A stretch of 64,000 bases of DNA from Thermoguttaceae bacterium (GTDB lineage: Bacteria > Planctomycetota > Planctomycetia > Pirellulales > Thermoguttaceae): positions 168,085 to 232,084 of the forward strand of contig JAFRXD010000049.1 in assembly GCA_017441605.1 (NCBI GenBank). Reading direction: 5' to 3'. The notes beneath the pieces were generated by a model, which saw only the letters and a program-made list of their open reading frames with translations, was not told the origin of the DNA and made no database searches. The translations under genes and the position numbers were made by a program. Shown here piece after piece: positions 9,646 to 17,767 of the stretch. How positions within the stretch are numbered: the first letter of the stretch is position 1; every line of letters begins with the position of its first letter.

Positions 9646-10115
9646 ACGGTCGCTTTCATCACAGTAGGCGCAAAACGCCCAACGTCAAGCATCGCGTCGA
9701 GACTCGCCTCACGCCACAAGAGCGTCGGCTCCGCCAATTCGTGAAACTCCAATTCAACAAGGCTCCGCCAAACGGAACGCCCGCCGCCTCATAAAACTGC
9801 GGTTTGGTCAAGTATACGGCCCCAGTCTAAAAAGTCAAGAGGAGCAGTAAAACAAGAGAACTTTTCCTCGAACTCGCCAACGAATTCAAGTGAAAGCGAC
9901 CTGCCGACGCTAACTTTGCGTATTTTACCCAAATTGTTTATTTCAACAATCTCGAGAGTCCCAATTATTCTTAAAAAAGCGGCGGCAAATTCAGATAACA
10001 AAAGATAAATTAAATAAACCGTTTCTAATAATTCTAACAAGAACAAGGATTTTAAGGTTCAAGCAACCGCGCCGCCAAATGGAATCGGGCTAACGAGAGC
10101 GCCTTAAACTCGCGA
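9646..10115. other. nusA leader and upstream intergenic region
   Basis: This 470-bp gap lies between the heme histidine kinase stop and nusA, both minus strand. It contains the strong nusA promoter at 9811-9838 and therefore a leader of about 160 nt. The distal half (about 9850-10080) is clearly more AT-rich than the surroundings. A TTG-started frame of 85 codons there (9789-10046) has no recognisable similarity, and the promoter lies inside its end, so I do not call it. rimP is not here. Confidence 0.5.
9811..9838 (-). promoter_or_regulatory. Sigma-70-type promoter of nusA-infB-rbfA
   Basis: Reading the minus strand there is TTGACT (9833-9838), a 16-bp spacer and TATACT (9811-9816), close to the sigma-70 consensus. 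Initiation would fall near 9804, leaving an untranslated leader of roughly 160 nt before nusA. NusA commonly autoregulates its operon in other bacteria, and this leader would be the place; I saw no clear hairpin that proves it. Confidence 0.7.
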
Positions 10116-11909
10116 TTAGACAAAGCGTCCCCGTTTGGAAAATTCCTCTATCTCCGATTGAATAGGGGATTCGGCAAGTACGGGAGCTTCTAATTCCCAT
10201 GGTAAAAGCACGGTAAAAGCGCTTCCGAAACCGGGCTCGCTTTCCAACGAGATCTCTCCCTCCAAAAGTTTACAAAGCTCTTTGACGATCGAAAGCCCCA
10301 AGCCGCTACCGGAATATTCGCGCGTCATCGTATTGCCTTCGGTGGCGCTCTTTCCTTGGCGAAACTTTTCAAAGATAATTTGCCTGTCCTCTTCCGCGAC
10401 GCCCACCCCCGAATCGATTACCTTCATTTGCAGGAAGGGAACTTGCTCGGAAGTCGACGACGAGCCCAGCGCCCGCGGACAAAACGGTTCGCGAAACACG
10501 CGTTTGACCTCGATCTGAATTCTCCCCCCTTCCGGCGTAAATTTTATGGCGTTGGAAAGCAAGTTGTTCAATATTTGCTGAATGCGAGACTCGTCTTGAT
10601 GTAACGGCGGAACGTTCGGTTCAAAACTTGTCGTTAATTCCAAATTCTTTTTATCGACCAACGGCTTCGCCATATCGCATTGGGCCAACACGGCGGCCTC
10701 GATTTTGAACGTCGTTAAGTTTGGTTCGACGCGTCCGGCGTCCATCTTCGCCAAGTCGAGAATGTTATTAATCATCGCCAATAAGGCGCGACCCGATTTA
10801 TTGATGTTGGAGACATAGCGCAACTGTTTTTCGTCCAATGAAGAAATTGACCCCAAAACGTCGCTAAATCCTAGAATGCTATTTAACGGCGTCCGGAGTT
10901 CGTGACTCATCGTCGACATGAAATCGGATTTCACGCGATTGGATTCAAAAAGCTGAAGGTTGGCTCGCGCCAACTCGTCCACCTTGCGCTCGAGTTCGGC
11001 GTTAAGCGAGCGCAACTTTTCTTGGGTCGCGACGAGGTATTTCAACATTTTGTTGAACGCGTCGCCAAGCGCCTCGAACTCGTCGGAAGTGCGCAAATTA
11101 GCGCGTTTGGACACGTCCCCGCGACCGATCGCCTCGCTTACTTCGCGCAAACTGCGAAGCGGCTTAACGATCACAAATCTCACGACGGCGTAAAACGCGA
11201 TCATGCTCAAGAACGCGGTGATTATGGCGCCGGCAAGAAGTTGCGTCCACAACCTGGCCGTTTCTTTCTTCGCGGGCGGCTCGGGAATCGTCACTTGCAA
11301 AACCCCAAGGGTCGAGCCAAGCTCAAGCGACGAGTCCCCCATTCCCATAATCTCGCGATGACAATTCCAACAGGATCGATCGAGACGAAGCGGTTGGTAA
11401 AAATGATAGCGACCTTTCTCGTCGACTCTTTCTATCCCCGCGTTAAGAGAATCGAGGGGATCGGATCCTCCGGAAACGCTTGTCTCCAATTTTTCGAAAA
11501 GTTGGCGCTCGAATTCGTCGCGAGGTTTATCGTCCTCGTCGTCGTGCCGAGCGTTATAAGCGCGGATAAGTCGAGTTTCGATTCGCGCGCGCTCCGAATC
11601 GCCCCCAATTTTTTCGCTCAGCGTTTTCATCGAGTCGATGAAGTCGTTGGAATCCTCCGAGGAAGCCGACGAGCGAATAGCGGAGTCTCGCGCGTTTTCC
11701 GCCGCCAATCCCTTAATGTGAACCAGCAAAAACTCGCGCTCGCTCACAAGTTTGCCCATTAACGGATTCTGCGCCTCCACTTGCGATTTCGTCGCCTTGT
11801 AGAAAAGAGCGACGCTAATCAAGATGACCACCGCCAGCGCCACTCCAAAAGAGACAAGACATTTGAGTTCGAGACTCGATTTTAAAAATGATTTGCTCGT
11901 TCGTTTCAT
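10116..11909 (-). CDS. Membrane sensor histidine kinase with c-type heme-binding periplasmic domain
   Basis: This 597-residue protein has a transmembrane helix at residues 17-37, an extracytoplasmic domain of the DUF3365/Tll0287 type (about 45-215) and a second helix at about 222-248. The extracytoplasmic domain carries one heme c attachment motif, C180-W-N-C183-H184. A HAMP linker (about 250-300), a short coiled coil, a HisKA domain with the phosphoacceptor H336 in SHELRTPLNS, and a HATPase domain with the N box NLLSNAIKFTPEGG and the G boxes DSGVGV and GSGLGLSIV follow. Such kinases are thought to sense redox state, oxygen or small ligands through the heme. No response-regulator gene is adjacent, so the partner is unknown. 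It is divergent from parA, 229 bp away. Confidence 0.9.
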   Translation of the reverse strand: MKRTSKSFLKSSLELKCLVSFGVALAVVILISVALFYKATKSQVEAQNPLMGKLVSEREFLLVHIKGLAAENARDSAIRSSASSEDSNDFIDSMKTLSEKIGGDSERARIETRLIRAYNARHDDEDDKPRDEFERQLFEKLETSVSGGSDPLDSLNAGIERVDEKGRYHFYQPLRLDRSCWNCHREIMGMGDSSLELGSTLGVLQVTIPEPPAKKETARLWTQLLAGAIITAFLSMIAFYAVVRFVIVKPLRSLREVSEAIGRGDVSKRANLRTSDEFEALGDAFNKMLKYLVATQEKLRSLNAELERKVDELARANLQLFESNRVKSDFMSTMSHELRTPLNSILGFSDVLGSISSLDEKQLRYVSNINKSGRALLAMINNILDLAKMDAGRVEPNLTTFKIEAAVLAQCDMAKPLVDKKNLELTTSFEPNVPPLHQDESRIQQILNNLLSNAIKFTPEGGRIQIEVKRVFREPFCPRALGSSSTSEQVPFLQMKVIDSGVGVAEEDRQIIFEKFRQGKSATEGNTMTREYSGSGLGLSIVKELCKLLEGEISLESEPGFGSAFTVLLPWELEAPVLAESPIQSEIEEFSKRGRFV

Positions 11910-12027
11910 ACTTGCGACATTTGTGGACGGCGAAGGAAGGTTCGACGGTGGCGGCGAGACCCAAAGACGTTCTTTGCATTGTAAAACCTCGCCTTCGTTC
12001 CGTCAACAAAATTTTTCCAAATTGACG

Positions 12028-12056
12028 TTCAATGAATTCGAAATACTCGCTATAAT
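12028..12056 (+). promoter_or_regulatory. Probable promoter of parAB
   Basis: A perfect -10 hexamer TATAAT (12051-12056) is preceded, at 17 bp, by TTCAAT (12028-12033). A better -35 (TTGACG, 12022-12027) abuts it but would give a 23-bp spacer. Initiation would be near 12063, about 76 nt before the parA start. Confidence 0.5.
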
Positions 12057-12138
12057 CCGGCGGTTCGTGTCGCGCGCCGGGTCGGAACGCGACCTCCGAC
12101 GCGTTGTCCCAGTAAGATACTAACGAGAGAAATCGCAG

Positions 12139-12888
12139 TTGACTCGCGCAATTTGCATAGCCAATCAGAAAGGCGGAGTGGGCAAAACTACGACGGCAAT
12201 CTCGCTCGCCGCCTGTTTCGCTCGTTCGGGAGCGCGAACGTTGCTCGTCGATCTCGACCCGCAGTGCAACGCGACGGGAGGATTGGGATTGTCCCCGTCC
12301 CCGCGACATCCGTTCGTCTTCCAAGACGAGTCTCTTCGGAAATCGATTCGCGGATGCGCCGAAGATTTCGACGTGTTGCCCGGTTGTCGCTCGTTTGCCG
12401 ACGTCGAACGTTTGGCGAGCGTCCGCGAGCCCGCTTTTTTTAAAGACGTCGCGCGGCGACTTTCGCGAGAGACGCGAGATTACGATTTCGCGCTTATCGA
12501 CTGTCCCCCTTCCTTAGGACCGTTAACGCAAGCGGCTCTCGCGTGGTCGAACGAAGTGTTCACGCCAATCCAGTGCGAATACTTCGCGATGGAGGGGCTC
12601 GTCCAAATGATCGAGGTCATAGGTCGCGCAATGAAGAGTTCGGATCGCTCGCTTGAGTACGGCGGAGTGATCCTAACGATGTGCGATCCCTCGTTGGAAT
12701 TGACCTACGAGGTCGAAAACGAAGTGCGAGATTTCTTTGGCGAGGTCGTTTTTAAAACGACTATTCCGCGCGACGTCGCGGTCGCCGAGGCGCCGAGCCA
12801 CGGAAAATCGATTATTGATTACGCGCCTAGATCGAGAGGCGCGCGAGCTTACGTCGAATTAAGTTTGGAGGTTTTGGAACGTGTCTAA
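12139..12888 (+). CDS. parA: ParA/Soj-type chromosome partitioning ATPase
   Basis: ParA forms ATP-dependent gradients on the nucleoid that pull ParB-bound origins apart. The protein is 249 residues and starts at a TTG preceded by a GAGAG element. The deviant Walker A motif KGGVGKTT is at residues 11-18, including the signature lysine K11. DLDPQCNATGG follows at about 39, and the Walker B DCPPSLGPLT is near 120. No N-terminal HTH extension is present, so it is the chromosomal (Soj) type. It overlaps parB by 8 nt, which indicates translational coupling. No rsmG/mnmG genes are adjacent, unlike in most bacteria. Confidence 0.93.
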   Translation: MTRAICIANQKGGVGKTTTAISLAACFARSGARTLLVDLDPQCNATGGLGLSPSPRHPFVFQDESLRKSIRGCAEDFDVLPGCRSFADVERLASVREPAFFKDVARRLSRETRDYDFALIDCPPSLGPLTQAALAWSNEVFTPIQCEYFAMEGLVQMIEVIGRAMKSSDRSLEYGGVILTMCDPSLELTYEVENEVRDFFGEVVFKTTIPRDVAVAEAPSHGKSIIDYAPRSRGARAYVELSLEVLERV

Positions 12889-13960
12889 AGATAACAAACG
12901 GTTGGGCAGAGGATTAGAAGCGCTACTCCGCAATGTCGCCGCCGCGCAGTCGTCCGCGGAAAAGTTCGAATCTCCCGAAGACGCGGTTCTGGAAACCGCC
13001 GGTTCCGTTTCGACAAACCGCGAAACGTTCCCGTCCATTGTGCCGTTTTCCGCAAAAACGAGCGAAAACGGTTCGGTCGAGGGCGACGAGGCGGCGTCGA
13101 GAAAGCTTTCCGACGCGGCGAGACTCGAGGAAAGAAAAGACGAGGCGCTCGCGCAATTCTCCAACGGTCGCGTTCCGGTCGAAATTGACGTGGACTTGAT
13201 CGATCGCAATCCCTTCCAACCTCGACTCGATTTCGACGAGGCGGAGTTGGAGGAACTGAAGGCGAGTCTTAAAACGCACGGACTCATTCAACCGATCGTC
13301 GCGCGCAAAAAAGACGAGCGTTACGAGCTCGTCGCGGGGGAGCGTCGTTTCCGCGCCGCGCAAGACTCCGGTTGGAAAAAAATTCCCGCGGTGTTGATCG
13401 TCGCTTCCGATCGCGAAATGGCGGAAATCGCGCTAACCGAAAATATGCAGCGCCGAGATCTCAACCCGATCGAAAAAGCCCTGGCGTTCCGCAATTATCT
13501 CGACGCGTACGGGGGAACGCGCGAAGACCTCGCGCGCCGTCTGTCCCTCGACCGCTCCACCGTTAGCAATCTTATTCGTTTGTTGGATCTCAACGAAGAG
13601 GTCCAGACAATGGCTCGCGCGGGCGAACTCTCAATGGGGCACGCGCGAGCGCTATTGCCGCTGGACTTATGGGATCAACTGGAAATGGCGAAACGCGTCG
13701 TCGCCGAACAACTCAGCGTGCGTCAAACCGAAGAGATTGTCAAAGAATACGTCGAAGGCGACGCGCTCGTTACCGTCTCAAAACCGAAAAGAATCGCGGA
13801 GGTAAGTCCGCGCGTTCAAGAATTGGAACAACAATTCCGCTCTTGGCTTGGAATGAGGGTAAAGTTGACCTCGAACGATAAGGGCAAAGGGAAACTCGTC
13901 GTCCAATTTAATTCGAACGACGAGTTTGAAAGAATCTATCAAGCGCTGAAACCGCGATAA
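12881..13960 (+). CDS. parB: ParB/Spo0J-type chromosome partitioning protein
   Basis: ParB is a CTP-dependent clamp that loads at parS. This copy is 359 residues and starts at a GTG inside the parA stop region, with GGAGG at 12867-12871 as ribosome binding site. After an N-terminal tail of about 95 residues with the ParA-contacting KRLGRGLEALL motif, the ParB/Srx CTPase domain runs from about 100 to 190 (NPFQPR, HGLIQPIV and GERRFRAAQ). The HTH domain lies at about 195-270 (TENMQRRDLNPIEKALAF, DRSTVSNLIRLL), and a C-terminal dimerisation domain follows. The C-terminus is conventional. I found no consensus parS (TGTTTCACGTGAAACA-like) in the window. Confidence 0.93.
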   Translation: MSKDNKRLGRGLEALLRNVAAAQSSAEKFESPEDAVLETAGSVSTNRETFPSIVPFSAKTSENGSVEGDEAASRKLSDAARLEERKDEALAQFSNGRVPVEIDVDLIDRNPFQPRLDFDEAELEELKASLKTHGLIQPIVARKKDERYELVAGERRFRAAQDSGWKKIPAVLIVASDREMAEIALTENMQRRDLNPIEKALAFRNYLDAYGGTREDLARRLSLDRSTVSNLIRLLDLNEEVQTMARAGELSMGHARALLPLDLWDQLEMAKRVVAEQLSVRQTEEIVKEYVEGDALVTVSKPKRIAEVSPRVQELEQQFRSWLGMRVKLTSNDKGKGKLVVQFNSNDEFERIYQALKPR

Positions 13961-13961
13961 T

Positions 13962-14010
13962 TAAAAATCGGCTCGGGCGTCGAACCGAAACGACGCCCGA
14001 GCCGACTTTA
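13962..14010. terminator. Bidirectional terminator between parB and the ABC ATPase gene
   Basis: A perfect 15-bp GC-rich inverted repeat (13968-13982 and 13991-14005) encloses an 8-nt loop. It has an A run on the left and CTTTATT on the right, so it can stop transcription from both convergent genes, parB (plus) and the ABC ATPase (minus). Confidence 0.85.
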
Positions 14011-14019
14011 TTCGTCCAA

Positions 14020-15177
14020 TTACAGTTTCTTTGCTGGCAAGGTAAATTCTAGGACGTTCTTGCCGTCGATAATACTGAACTCGATCTCGGTGCAGTTCTT
14101 CACGATAATATTCTTCGCGAACAGACTCGCGGCGTCGTCGGAAACCAACGGATTAAGCTCCGGACCGCCGTAGGCGAAACGCAACTCGACGTCTTTCTTC
14201 TCCGTCACGCCAAGCGTAAAAGTGAGCTCTTCGACCTTTAGGAAGAAGAAATTATCAAAAAGCTCCTCAACAAGTTGAACCAAAAGTTCGCGTCGATCTT
14301 GTTCGACCAAGTGCTTCATCGCAAAATCGTCGATCTTAGCGTCGAAACCGTAGTAGTCGAAGTCCTTGTCCAAATCGTAGCGTATTGTGTCGACTCGACG
14401 GATAAACGCGCGCGTTCGATCGCGGCGAGGCCGATCAAATATCTGATCCGCCGGTCCCTCTTCGTACACGATCCCTTGATCCATATAGAAGATGCGATCG
14501 GAAACCTCTCTCGCGAAACGCATTTCGTGCGTCACGATCGCCATCGTCATTCCCGACTCGTCCGCCAAACTCCGGATAACGCCCAACACCTCGTTCACCA
14601 TCGTGGGATCGAGCGCCGAAGTAGGCTCGTCGAACAACATAATCTCGGGGTGCATCGCCAACGCGCGGGCGATCGCCACGCGCTGCTGTTGACCGCCCGA
14701 CAACTCCGAAGGAAAAGCCCACGCTTTACCGGCAAGCCCGACCTTCTCCAAAAGATCCAAGGCGTAGGCGCGAACATCTTCGTAAGATTCGTTCAAAAGG
14801 GTCTTGGGGGCGAGCATGATGTTCTCGAGCGCCGAAAGGTGCGGGAACAAATTGAACTGTTGGAAAACCATCCCCATTTTGCGTCGCAAATAGCGAACGT
14901 CCATCTTCTCGGCGTCTTCTCCGTCGATTAGAATCGTGCCGGAATCGGGCGTCTCGAGAAGATTCAAACAGCGCAAAAACGTGCTCTTGCCGGCTCCGGA
15001 AGGACCTATAATCGATACGATCTCGCCCTTGCGTATATCGGCGTCCAGGTCTCGCAAAACGCTAACTCCCTCGAAACTCTTGCTCAAACCGCGAACGGAA
15101 ATCACAACTCTGGGCGAGATTGAGTTCGTTTCGGCCACGGTTCCGACTTGCGCGTCGTTCTTATCTATTTGAATCAT
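14020..15177 (-). CDS. Amino-acid ABC transporter ATPase with C-terminal GHKL/anti-sigma-like domain
   Basis: Residues 24-262 are a GlnQ/HisP-type ATPase: Walker A GPSGAGKS (58-65), Q-loop FQQFN, signature LSGGQQQ (159-165), Walker [12 protein letters not shown] (180-190) and switch His in THEMR. Polar amino-acid importers normally end here at about 245 residues. This protein continues to 385. The extra part resembles a degenerate GHKL ATPase of the RsbW/anti-sigma kind: helix with EELFDN (304-309) as N box, strand pairs, GGPELNPL (337-344) in place of GxPFNPL, and a final strand [11 protein letters not shown] (371-381). I infer a regulatory domain, perhaps nucleotide-binding, but have no structure to prove it. 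The gene overlaps the permease by 4 nt (ATGA), so they form an operon. Confidence 0.85.
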   Translation of the reverse strand: MIQIDKNDAQVGTVAETNSISPRVVISVRGLSKSFEGVSVLRDLDADIRKGEIVSIIGPSGAGKSTFLRCLNLLETPDSGTILIDGEDAEKMDVRYLRRKMGMVFQQFNLFPHLSALENIMLAPKTLLNESYEDVRAYALDLLEKVGLAGKAWAFPSELSGGQQQRVAIARALAMHPEIMLFDEPTSALDPTMVNEVLGVIRSLADESGMTMAIVTHEMRFAREVSDRIFYMDQGIVYEEGPADQIFDRPRRDRTRAFIRRVDTIRYDLDKDFDYYGFDAKIDDFAMKHLVEQDRRELLVQLVEELFDNFFFLKVEELTFTLGVTEKKDVELRFAYGGPELNPLVSDDAASLFAKNIIVKNCTEIEFSIIDGKNVLEFTLPAKKL

Positions 15178-16112
15178 ACGTTCACCTCTCCCCTCGCTCG
15201 CTTGCGACGATTAATCGGATTAAGCCAATACTCCAAAAGTTGGAATCCCAGAGTGAAAATTTGCGCGGAAACAAGATAAATAATAGCCGTCGCAATCAAC
15301 GGGAAGAACGCCTCGTAGGTTTGGGCGCGAACGATATCGCTAGCTTTCGTAAGGTCTTGGGTCGCGATGTATCCAACGATCGACGTCGTTTTTAGCAAGG
15401 AAATAAATTCGCCTTTGTACACGGGCAAGATTCGACGCGTCGCGATGGGAAGAATTACCCTAGTAAAAACTTGGAATCGCCCAAATCCGAGAGCTCTCGC
15501 GGCTTCGATAAGACCTTTGTCTATTCCGTCCACTCCCGTTCGCATCTGCTCTCCGGCGTACGCCGCAAAATTTAATGCCAACGAAATCGTGGCGACGATT
15601 TCTTTCTCGTATCCCCAAGCGTACAACTTGACGAAAAAGACATAGTACATGATGAGCAGAACGACCAATATCGGCGTCCCTTGCATCACGTTAATGTACA
15701 CCTTAGCGGGGTATCGAAGCCACCAATAGCGAGATCGACGCGCGCAACACTGGACGAAAGCGAAAAAAGTTCCGAGTATCGTCGAAAAAACGGTAATGCC
15801 AAGCGTTACGAGAAGACCGTTCCTAAATAATATATAGCGGTTCTTAACAATAAAAGTCTTTTCAAAGCTACGAACTTGCTTTTGCCAAAAAGACTTTGCT
15901 TCGGGAACGTTTTGCGGGAAACTCGACGAACCGTCGACGCTCGAATCAACTTCTATTGAAGCGCTCTCGCCCGAACTCGCTTTGTCGTCGCCATATCCGC
16001 TTCCGGTCGACAAAAAGATAACGACCGGGGACAAAATGCATAAAAGAAGAAGAAAACGCCGCGCCTCTCGCGACGCAGAACCAGACCCAACCCCTACAAG
16101 TTTAGTCCGCAT
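15174..16112 (-). CDS. Polar amino-acid ABC transporter permease
   Basis: The 312-residue protein has an N-terminal membrane segment (about 17-36), an extracytoplasmic stretch of about 60 residues rich in Ser and acidic residues, and then the HisM/GlnP-type permease domain from about residue 85. The first domain helix holds [15 protein letters not shown]. The EAA loop is seen as [20 protein letters not shown] near 230, the site that contacts the ATPase. The extracytoplasmic insertion is unusual, because most permeases of this family lack it. Translation is coupled to the downstream ATPase through a 4-nt overlap. The cognate binding protein is encoded just upstream but behind its own terminator. 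Confidence 0.9.
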   Translation of the reverse strand: MRTKLVGVGSGSASREARRFLLLLCILSPVVIFLSTGSGYGDDKASSGESASIEVDSSVDGSSSFPQNVPEAKSFWQKQVRSFEKTFIVKNRYILFRNGLLVTLGITVFSTILGTFFAFVQCCARRSRYWWLRYPAKVYINVMQGTPILVVLLIMYYVFFVKLYAWGYEKEIVATISLALNFAAYAGEQMRTGVDGIDKGLIEAARALGFGRFQVFTRVILPIATRRILPVYKGEFISLLKTTSIVGYIATQDLTKASDIVRAQTYEAFFPLIATAIIYLVSAQIFTLGFQLLEYWLNPINRRKRARGEVNV

Positions 16113-16143
16113 CCCTTTGTCCTTATTGTATCACGTCAACGCC

Positions 16144-16157
16144 GTAATCACGATTAC
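16144..16157. promoter_or_regulatory. 14-bp palindrome upstream of the permease-ATPase operon
   Basis: GTAATC-AC-GATTAC is a perfect 6+6 inverted repeat lying 32-45 bp upstream of the permease ATG. On the minus strand a -10-like GATACAAT follows it (near 16129), so a repressor or activator bound here would control the promoter. The regulator is unknown. Confidence 0.4.
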
Positions 16158-16315
16158 CCACGCTTAAAATCAAAACTTGCGCCGCCCGATTTCGCGACCG
16201 TCGGGACGCGCTGGACGAACAAAAAAACGACCGAATGAATATACCCCCCGAGGAAAGAAAGTCAATTATTATAAAGAAAATTTTTCAAAATAGGGTTTTG
16301 TCGAAGGAAAGATCT

Positions 16316-16347
16316 AAAAAAAAGCGACGCCACAAGGACGTCGCTTT
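16316..16347 (-). terminator. Rho-independent terminator of the solute-binding protein gene
   Basis: On the minus strand a 9-bp stem (16339-16347 with 16321-16329) and a 9-nt loop are followed by a run of eight T residues. It lies 50 bp after the solute-binding protein stop and separates that transcript from the permease-ATPase operon. Confidence 0.85.
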
Positions 16348-16396
16348 GCGTCAAAATCTAAAATCCAACCAAAGGCCCGCGCGATCGATCGCTCGA

Positions 16397-17389
16397 CTAT
16401 TCGGGGTCGCTTTCGGTGGGCTCTTGCGCGTCGAGAGCCGGTTCTTCGGCCGGGCTTTCGGATTCCGTCGGCGCGGCTTCCGGAACGGAAGCGTCGGATT
16501 CGCCCGACGTTTCGCCCAATTCTTTTGGTTGCCAACGGCTCTTTAGAACCATGATGCCCGCCGGACAATCAATGTAGTCGTCGGAGAACAACATCGTCTC
16601 AGCGCGCTCAGGCGTTTTGTCGAGGTTACCGACCGCCAAATCGAGCTGTTCCGACTCGATCGCCGGGAACAGGGCGTCGTAGTAGAGCGAGACGAACTCG
16701 TAGTCCATATTGAGGAACAAAGCCAGGCGCTGGACAAATTCCGTGTCGAATCCCGACCAGCTGCCGTCTCCTTCGACAAAGGACATCGGAAGGTTTTGGG
16801 GGTCGTTGCCGATTTTCAACGGTTTGCCCGCGTTGATGGGATTCTCGGGCTTCGGAATCGACGGCATTTTGGGATTCAGGGTCTGAACCCAACGATGGTA
16901 CATATCGTCGTAGGTGCCGTCCTCGCGGTACTGCTTAATGAACTCGTTTACCTTGTCCATCAATTCCTTGTTCTTGAACGGGGCGCCAACGGCGATGTGC
17001 CCCTCGCCGACAGTGTCGGGAATGACAATAAACGCGGGATTGGCCGCGGCGGCGTATTCAAGCGCGGGACGATCGTACGAAACGGCGTCGATTTTACCGG
17101 CTTGGAGCGCGGCAAAGCAGTCCGCCGGAGTCGCGAAGTTGGCGACCTTCGCGTGCGGAAGCCTTTCGTTCCCCATTCTGAGCGAAACCGTTTCGGTCTC
17201 GCCCCCGATAATCATCGACGGAGAGTTAAGATCGTCCAAGCAAGTAATTGGCTCCGCGGAACGCCCTTTACACCCCTCGCTAGAAAGAAGCGCGAGCGCG
17301 GCGGGCGCGACAAGACTAATCGAAAGAAAACGACGCCGGGATATCGACGACGAAGAACCGGACGAAAAAGCGTTGTTGTTGATCCGCAT
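16397..17389 (-). CDS. Amino-acid ABC transporter solute-binding lipoprotein (Tat-type signal)
   Basis: The protein is 330 residues and belongs to the SBP_bac_3 family. It starts with a twin-arginine-like signal, SRRRFLS (17-23), a hydrophobic stretch and a lipobox-like LSSEGC with C40, so it is probably exported folded and lipidated. Family features follow in unusual order: the first half contains VANFATPADCFAALQAGKIDAVSYDRPAL, the second GKPLKIGNDPQNLPMSFVEGDGSWSGFDTEFVQRLA and DLAVGNLDKTPERAETMLFS. This suggests two half-domains, with what is normally the N-terminal part lying C-terminal, or a duplication. A disordered acidic tail of about 40 residues ends the chain. Neighbouring genes encode the permease and ATPase of the importer, on a separate transcript. 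Confidence 0.85.
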   Translation of the reverse strand: MRINNNAFSSGSSSSISRRRFLSISLVAPAALALLSSEGCKGRSAEPITCLDDLNSPSMIIGGETETVSLRMGNERLPHAKVANFATPADCFAALQAGKIDAVSYDRPALEYAAAANPAFIVIPDTVGEGHIAVGAPFKNKELMDKVNEFIKQYREDGTYDDMYHRWVQTLNPKMPSIPKPENPINAGKPLKIGNDPQNLPMSFVEGDGSWSGFDTEFVQRLALFLNMDYEFVSLYYDALFPAIESEQLDLAVGNLDKTPERAETMLFSDDYIDCPAGIMVLKSRWQPKELGETSGESDASVPEAAPTESESPAEEPALDAQEPTESDPE

Positions 17390-17423
17390 TGTCCCTTGTT
17401 CCCTATGTTGGCTAAATTCCGTC

Positions 17424-17452
17424 GCGTAGACGCGGGGCGCGTTTATCTACGC
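17424..17452. repeat. Inverted repeat upstream of the solute-binding protein gene
   Basis: GCGTAGA (17424-17430) and TCTACGC (17446-17452) are perfect complements separated by 15 bp. They lie 35-63 bp upstream of the binding-protein start, where an operator or a 5' leader hairpin could act. Confidence 0.35.
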
Positions 17453-17677
17453 GTTGCTACCAATCGGCGCCGCTCGCCTTAAACGCTTTTAACGCGTCGC
17501 GCGAAACCGTTCCGCGGCGAGCCGACGACGCGAGACGCGAAAAAATATACTCGTATCAATAAAAAAGTCAATCGTTGGCTCGCTAAAAAACTCTTTCCTC
17601 TTCGTCAAATCCGTCGCGAACTAACCGGATAGTTCATTCAAAGGTCAAAAAGAGCGCCAGCGTCCCGCCTAGTTCTA

Positions 17678-17706
17678 TTGAAACGTCTTCGCCGAACGGT
17701 TATAAT
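17678..17706 (+). promoter_or_regulatory. Sigma-70-type promoter of the oxidoreductase gene
   Basis: TTGAAA (17678-17683), a 17-bp spacer and TATAAT (17701-17706). Initiation near 17713 leaves a 55-nt leader with AAGGAG ahead of the ATG at 17768. It also rules out an apparent longer reading frame whose TTG start would be the -35 box itself. Confidence 0.8.
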
Positions 17707-17767
17707 AACGCGCCCGGCGCTTTTGCGTCGCCGTCAATTTTTATTGTTTTCGTTCAAGGAGTATCAA

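Larger units (their letters stand above)
17390..17767. other. Divergent intergenic region between binding-protein and oxidoreductase genes
   Basis: The gap holds a 7-bp inverted repeat (17424-17430 and 17446-17452) just upstream of the binding-protein gene, an A/T-rich centre around 17540-17600, and the strong rightward promoter at 17678-17706. No reading frame is supported here. Confidence 0.5.

Noticed and set aside
9789..10046. TTG-started 85-codon frame upstream of nusA
   Set aside because: No family resemblance, Leu/Phe-rich due to AT-rich DNA, and the nusA promoter lies inside its 3' end.
12061..14020. parS site for ParB near parAB
   Set aside because: I looked for TGTTTCACGTGAAACA-like palindromes around parAB and across the window and found none with more than partial matches, for example CGTGAAAC near 9739.
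17678..17767. Longer N-terminus of the oxidoreductase starting at TTG 17678
   Set aside because: That TTG is the -35 box of a consensus promoter. The ATG at 17768 has AAGGAG and opens directly on a twin-arginine signal.
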